This document shows positions 40,263 to 44,183 of a stretch of 44,183 nt of DNA, one piece after another. The number at the start of each line of letters is the position of its first letter. Within the stretch, counting starts at the first letter, position 1. This stretch comes from Atopostipes sp. (GTDB lineage Bacteria; Bacillota; Bacilli; Lactobacillales; Carnobacteriaceae_A). The position numbers and the translations under genes are program-made. The DNA lies in assembly GCA_029257245.1 (NCBI GenBank), contig JARICH010000083.1, positions 1-44,183 on the forward strand, in the 5' to 3' direction. The notes below the pieces were generated by a model that was not told the origin of the DNA, searched no databases, and saw only the letters and a program-made list of their open reading frames with translations.

Positions 40263-41342
40263 CTATCTTGAACGTTTTTTAGCCCAGTCACTAATCGCAG
40301 GTGCAACATCTTTTTGTGATCTTCCACTTACAAAAATACCAATATGACCTGTTGGGAATCCTTTTGTTGTCACATCTTTACTTGATACATATTTTCCAAT
40401 TGGCTTTGATGCATCGTTTGGAACTTGGTTATCTCTTTCTGCATAAATATTGAGTATAGGATGTGTAATATTTTTAAGGTCGATCTTTCTTCCACCAATC
40501 TCCATCTCTCCCTTAATCAATTTATTATCACGGAAGAGATCATTAATAAACTGTCGGAAGGCTTCTCCTACTTGACCAGGGCTGTCAAAAATCCAGCGTT
40601 CCATTGTCAAGAAGTTTGAAATCGAATCAGATTCATCTAAATCATTAATAACATCCATATATTTATTAACCATTAAGGTTAGCGGGCTTAAGGTAAGGAA
40701 ACCTGCATTCATAAAGTCTCCTGGAACCACACCAAATGCATCTACAATATTGTCAGCATTTAAGTGCTTCCCCCATTTAAAGAGGAGTCCATCATCTGAT
40801 GAGAAATCAAACGGTGTAACCAATGTGATTAGATTTTTGACCTTTTCTGGGTATAGCGATGTATAGATAGTAGAGAATGTTCCTCCCTGACATACACCTA
40901 GTAAGTTTAGTTTCTCAGATTTTGTTGATTCTAATATATGATCAACAGCATCATTTATGTAACCATCAATATAATCTTCAAGGGTAATGTATTTATCATC
41001 TGGTGTAGGGAATCCCCATTCAATTAAATAAACATCCATACCTTCTTCAAGTAATTTTTTAATGAAGCTTCTATCCTGACTGATATCCATCATAGATGGT
41101 GTATTAACCAGTGCATAAACAATCAGTGTAGGTATTTTTACTACATAGTCTGCCTGGCTTTTATAACGATAAAGCTTTAATTTATCATCTGTATAGATTA
41201 ACTCGCGAGGCGTTAGATTTGCTCCGTCATCATCAACCCCAATCATTGTATTCATACTATTAAACAATTTTTCTTGAGTTTCCATTATTTCAGAAAATGA
41301 TTTTTCTAAATCGAAAAAATTATTAAAATTTTGATGCATCAT
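40263..41342 (-). CDS. phaC: Polyhydroxyalkanoate synthase catalytic subunit PhaC (class III/IV type, short)
   Basis: LLGVCQGGTFS (lipase-like G-x-C-x-G), NIYAERDNQVP (Asp), FPTGHIGIFVSGR (His); 359 aa; AAGGAGG upstream. Confidence 0.93.
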   Translation of the reverse strand: MMHQNFNNFFDLEKSFSEIMETQEKLFNSMNTMIGVDDDGANLTPRELIYTDDKLKLYRYKSQADYVVKIPTLIVYALVNTPSMMDISQDRSFIKKLLEEGMDVYLIEWGFPTPDDKYITLEDYIDGYINDAVDHILESTKSEKLNLLGVCQGGTFSTIYTSLYPEKVKNLITLVTPFDFSSDDGLLFKWGKHLNADNIVDAFGVVPGDFMNAGFLTLSPLTLMVNKYMDVINDLDESDSISNFLTMERWIFDSPGQVGEAFRQFINDLFRDNKLIKGEMEIGGRKIDLKNITHPILNIYAERDNQVPNDASKPIGKYVSSKDVTTKGFPTGHIGIFVSGRSQKDVAPAISDWAKKRSR

Positions 41343-41404
41343 AAAAAAATCCTCCTTTATTTGAGCTAGAAATACAATTATTATTATTTTTTATTCTTTG
41401 ATTT

Positions 41405-42580
41405 TTATTCGTTATCGTTTGTTTTTATATATTTTTTTAGTTCATCTAGTTCTTTTCTGAGTGTTTTTACTTCTTTTTTAAGGGTATAGACATTTCTATA
41501 AACATTGTCTATCTCAGAATTGGTGACCACTGGAATATTCTCTAAGAGTTTTTCCATAAATTTGTCTGAGTCCATCTTGAATTCCATAATTGAATCAACA
41601 GTTAATGCAATTAATTCTGAAAATTCATCTGTATAGAAATATTCATTTAATGCACTTTCGACCTTTGATGACCAAAATTCGTAAAACTCATTAAAGGTTT
41701 TTGGTTCAGTTCCTTCTTCAAGTACTTCAAAATAAGATTCAATTGCCTTTTTACTATTTTCATTTACGACACCGCTTACATTAGTGAAGAAATCGGATGA
41801 TGTTACTAAAAAGTTGATTAATGAGTTGATCATCTTATTGTTTTGTCTGATATCTTCTCTCGAATAGCCAAATGCTGGCGACTGCATCAAAGCTCCAAAA
41901 GTTTCATCATACCCCTCTTTCCATAATTTTAGAGCATCTGATAACTTTGATGGATCTTTAAGCATGGCTTCAGCAAAAGTATCAGCCATCCCTTTGGATA
42001 CATCTGCCCACGGTCCCATAAATTGACCATAAGAACTGGTTATATTTTTAATATAATTGTATGGATTCATAAACAATCCTTGTAATTCTTGCGGCATTAG
42101 TGGCATAAATTGTTCCATAATTACAGTATCATAATTATCCATCATTTTATTTATTTCTTGTTTAAATTCATTACTTTTTGGATCGATAAATTCTTTAGTC
42201 ATGTTTTCCCAGAAACTATAAAGGTTCAAGTAAAACATATTTGAGTCCATCATTTTTTCATAGACATCACTTGCATTTTTAGTCATCATAGAGCCTGCTT
42301 CTAAAGGATTATAATCCTCCATTAGTTTTTGCCAATTCTCTATTTGTGGAATGAAATCCTGAAATTTTTCTAAATCTACTCCAGGCATGTACTTGGACAT
42401 TTCCAACATCTGTTTTTGTTGCTTGAAAAAATCTTGAGCGGTAAAATTACCAAAACCCGGTAAGTTGAATCCGCTTTCATTTTCTTTTTTGGTCGATGGA
42501 CTATAAAAATCAGTCCAATAGTTCATCATATCTTGTTGATTTTTGTACATGTTATTCCAATTATTAAAATTACTAAACAT
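41405..42580 (-). CDS. phaE: Polyhydroxyalkanoate synthase accessory subunit, PhaE-like (class III)
   Basis: 391 aa, aromatic/Asn/Met-rich N-terminus, NPYNYIKNITSSYGQFMGPW, C-terminal coiled coil; directly upstream of phaC. Start set at 42580 (MFSNFNNW) after CAGGAGGG, not ORF-track 42664. Confidence 0.82.
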   Translation of the reverse strand: MFSNFNNWNNMYKNQQDMMNYWTDFYSPSTKKENESGFNLPGFGNFTAQDFFKQQKQMLEMSKYMPGVDLEKFQDFIPQIENWQKLMEDYNPLEAGSMMTKNASDVYEKMMDSNMFYLNLYSFWENMTKEFIDPKSNEFKQEINKMMDNYDTVIMEQFMPLMPQELQGLFMNPYNYIKNITSSYGQFMGPWADVSKGMADTFAEAMLKDPSKLSDALKLWKEGYDETFGALMQSPAFGYSREDIRQNNKMINSLINFLVTSSDFFTNVSGVVNENSKKAIESYFEVLEEGTEPKTFNEFYEFWSSKVESALNEYFYTDEFSELIALTVDSIMEFKMDSDKFMEKLLENIPVVTNSEIDNVYRNVYTLKKEVKTLRKELDELKKYIKTNDNE

Positions 42581-42806
42581 AAGATCCCTCCTGAAATATT
42601 TTCTGTTTTTTATTTGACAACGGGTGTTGTACGGTAGATTAACATATATGTAAAAGTAATGCAACTAAGAGGATTTAATATTAGATTAGAAAATGATTAA
42701 AATTATTTTCTAGCTATTATCGATGATTTATTGTTAAAGTTCTAATCATAACTCTTTAACTTTGGTAATTGAATCTTCTTTTTAAAGTAAAGCTATCCTT
42801 CAACCT

Positions 42807-42878
42807 ACTTTGATCTTAGCTAATTATTAAACTTTGATCTTAGCTAATTATTAAACTTTGATCTTAGCTAATTATTAA
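42807..42878. repeat. Perfect 3 x 24 bp tandem repeat upstream of phaE
   Basis: ACTTTGATCTTAGCTAATTATTAA at 42807-42830, 42831-42854 and 42855-42878, all identical. Confidence 0.97.
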
Positions 42879-43210
42879 AATGGATGATTTAGTTAACCTT
42901 GAATAAGTCTATGTGCTGACTGATATCAATACTTATATTAATTTTTCTAGTAGTTATAGCTTTTATCTAATTATATATTAATTTATTTAGATGATTTATT
43001 GATTCCTCATTAATTTAGTCGCTTCTAGTAACTGTCATTTTTAAAATCCTAGTAATCTGTTCTGTTCTCTACTCTATGCGCATTTCTTAACAATATAAAA
43101 ACAAATAGTTTTAGATAAGTAGGTTAGCCTACTATTTTATTCTGCAGAATATTTTTATTTTTCTAATTTGCATCTAGTTCTAGCTGAAAAGGTTGAGAGC
43201 AAATTAAAAG

Positions 43211-43246
43211 AGTCCATCCAAGGAAATAATTTCCTCGAATGGACTA
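43211..43246 (-). terminator. Terminator hairpin of the 43260-44012 gene
   Basis: AGTCCATCCAAGGAAA-TAA-TTTCCTCGAATGGACT. Confidence 0.72.
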
Positions 43247-43259
43247 CTATTTAAACTAT

Positions 43260-44012
43260 TTAAGATTTTAAAATCGCATTCCGAATACCTAAATACCAGT
43301 AACGCAAATCATTTGTTATTTTCTCAATGTCTTCATTCGTTATTTCTTCATTTTGAATATTATCATCTACTGCTAAAACATTATGAATCATTTGTTTACT
43401 AATCCGATCAAAAATTGGATCATTTAATTGAATAATCAAACTTTCACTAATTGACTCATTACTAGCTAAGGCTTTTAAAAAGATTAAGTATTGTTCTTCA
43501 ATCGTCTGATTCATGGATTCGTTATACATTTCAGTTGGTATTAAATAAAGTGTCTCTTCTTCTATGGTTGTTTCAATAAAGCCGAAGAAAATAGCCGCTT
43601 CCAAAAAGATATAGAATTTAAGTGATAAATCTTCCTGATTATTAATCCGAACTTTACTCTTTTGAATATCTTGATTTGCTAACTTACGTAAAAACCAGAA
43701 GAGTTTATTTATTTGTTCGATTCGCGGAAACATGACTTCTGGATCTACTTCAACCGGTTCTTCTCGAAGGATATCAAAAAGTTCTTCACTTGTTATCTTA
43801 TCGACGTCCAACTCTTTGTCATCAACAAAAGAATCATCAATTGTAATTTCTACTTCACGATCAATGGATGAAATGTCAACTGTTTGCGAGTAGTCGTCTC
43901 TTGCTAAATATTCAGTGATTAAGGATTTTTGTTTTTCTTTCTCCTCTTCCGATAGATCATCTGACAGCAATAAGCTCTCTAACTCTAAATCATTTATGTT
44001 TGATAATACCAA
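43260..44012 (-). CDS. Hypothetical acidic protein
   Basis: 250-aa ORF, Asp/Glu-rich, TTG start preceded by GGGGGAT SD and followed by a terminator; no family recognised. Confidence 0.75.
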   Translation of the reverse strand: MVLSNINDLELESLLLSDDLSEEEKEKQKSLITEYLARDDYSQTVDISSIDREVEITIDDSFVDDKELDVDKITSEELFDILREEPVEVDPEVMFPRIEQINKLFWFLRKLANQDIQKSKVRINNQEDLSLKFYIFLEAAIFFGFIETTIEEETLYLIPTEMYNESMNQTIEEQYLIFLKALASNESISESLIIQLNDPIFDRISKQMIHNVLAVDDNIQNEEITNEDIEKITNDLRYWYLGIRNAILKS

Positions 44013-44183
44013 TTTATTTATCCCCCATATTTTATTGTAGAACCACCATTTTATTCCGTCATTCTGCTGGTAATTCTCCTTATTACAATCTTAACACAAA
44101 ATTCATACTTTTTCAGCTTTGAAAAGTGCTCTTCTAAAGTGCCTATTTCGTATTTTTCATTCTCATAAAATGAAAAAACACCT

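Noticed and set aside
42581-42664. 28-aa N-terminal extension of the PhaE ORF (MHYFYIYVNLPYNTRCQIKNRKYFRRDL)
   Set aside because: A strong AGGAGGG SD lies directly before MFSNFNNW; the extension is probably 5' UTR.
42807-42878. CRISPR-like repeat array
   Set aside because: The units are directly contiguous with no spacers and no cas genes are nearby; it is a tandem repeat.
44150-44183. AT-rich hairpin TTTTTCATT...AATGAAAAA at the right edge
   Set aside because: Low GC stem cut off by the window end; cannot be interpreted.

Overview
The window is a low-GC Firmicutes chromosome segment. Gene content and order suggest Lactobacillales, probably Carnobacteriaceae-like (inference only). Most of it is core genome: era(partial)-cdd-dgkA-ybeY-phoH, rpsU, a Fur/Zur-family regulator, ppsR, rhodanese-like/glcK/rhomboid, rpmG, a class B PBP, sodA, an ECF S component, cshB, zwf, argS, a ZIP transporter, hemolysin III, trmL, mutY-recX-hflX-miaA, nfo, a T-box-controlled hisS-aspS pair, a SH3/amidase, dtd-rel, deoC, and prmA with a DUF3013-type gene. 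There are two accessory-looking segments. One is a LexA-box-controlled Y-family polymerase plus YolD-like pair (37.1-38.9 kb). The other, and the most interesting, is a self-contained minus-strand operon at 39.8-42.6 kb encoding a two-subunit polyhydroxyalkanoate synthase (PhaE-like + PhaC) and a PhaJ-type (R)-enoyl-CoA hydratase. It is closed by a strong terminator and preceded by a ~0.6 kb non-coding region with a perfect 3 x 24 bp tandem repeat. I also point out several dyads and leader structures around promoters, a MutY that has lost its Fe-S ligands, and a rhodanese-like protein without cysteine. No tRNA, rRNA, CRISPR array, IS element or prophage was recognised.
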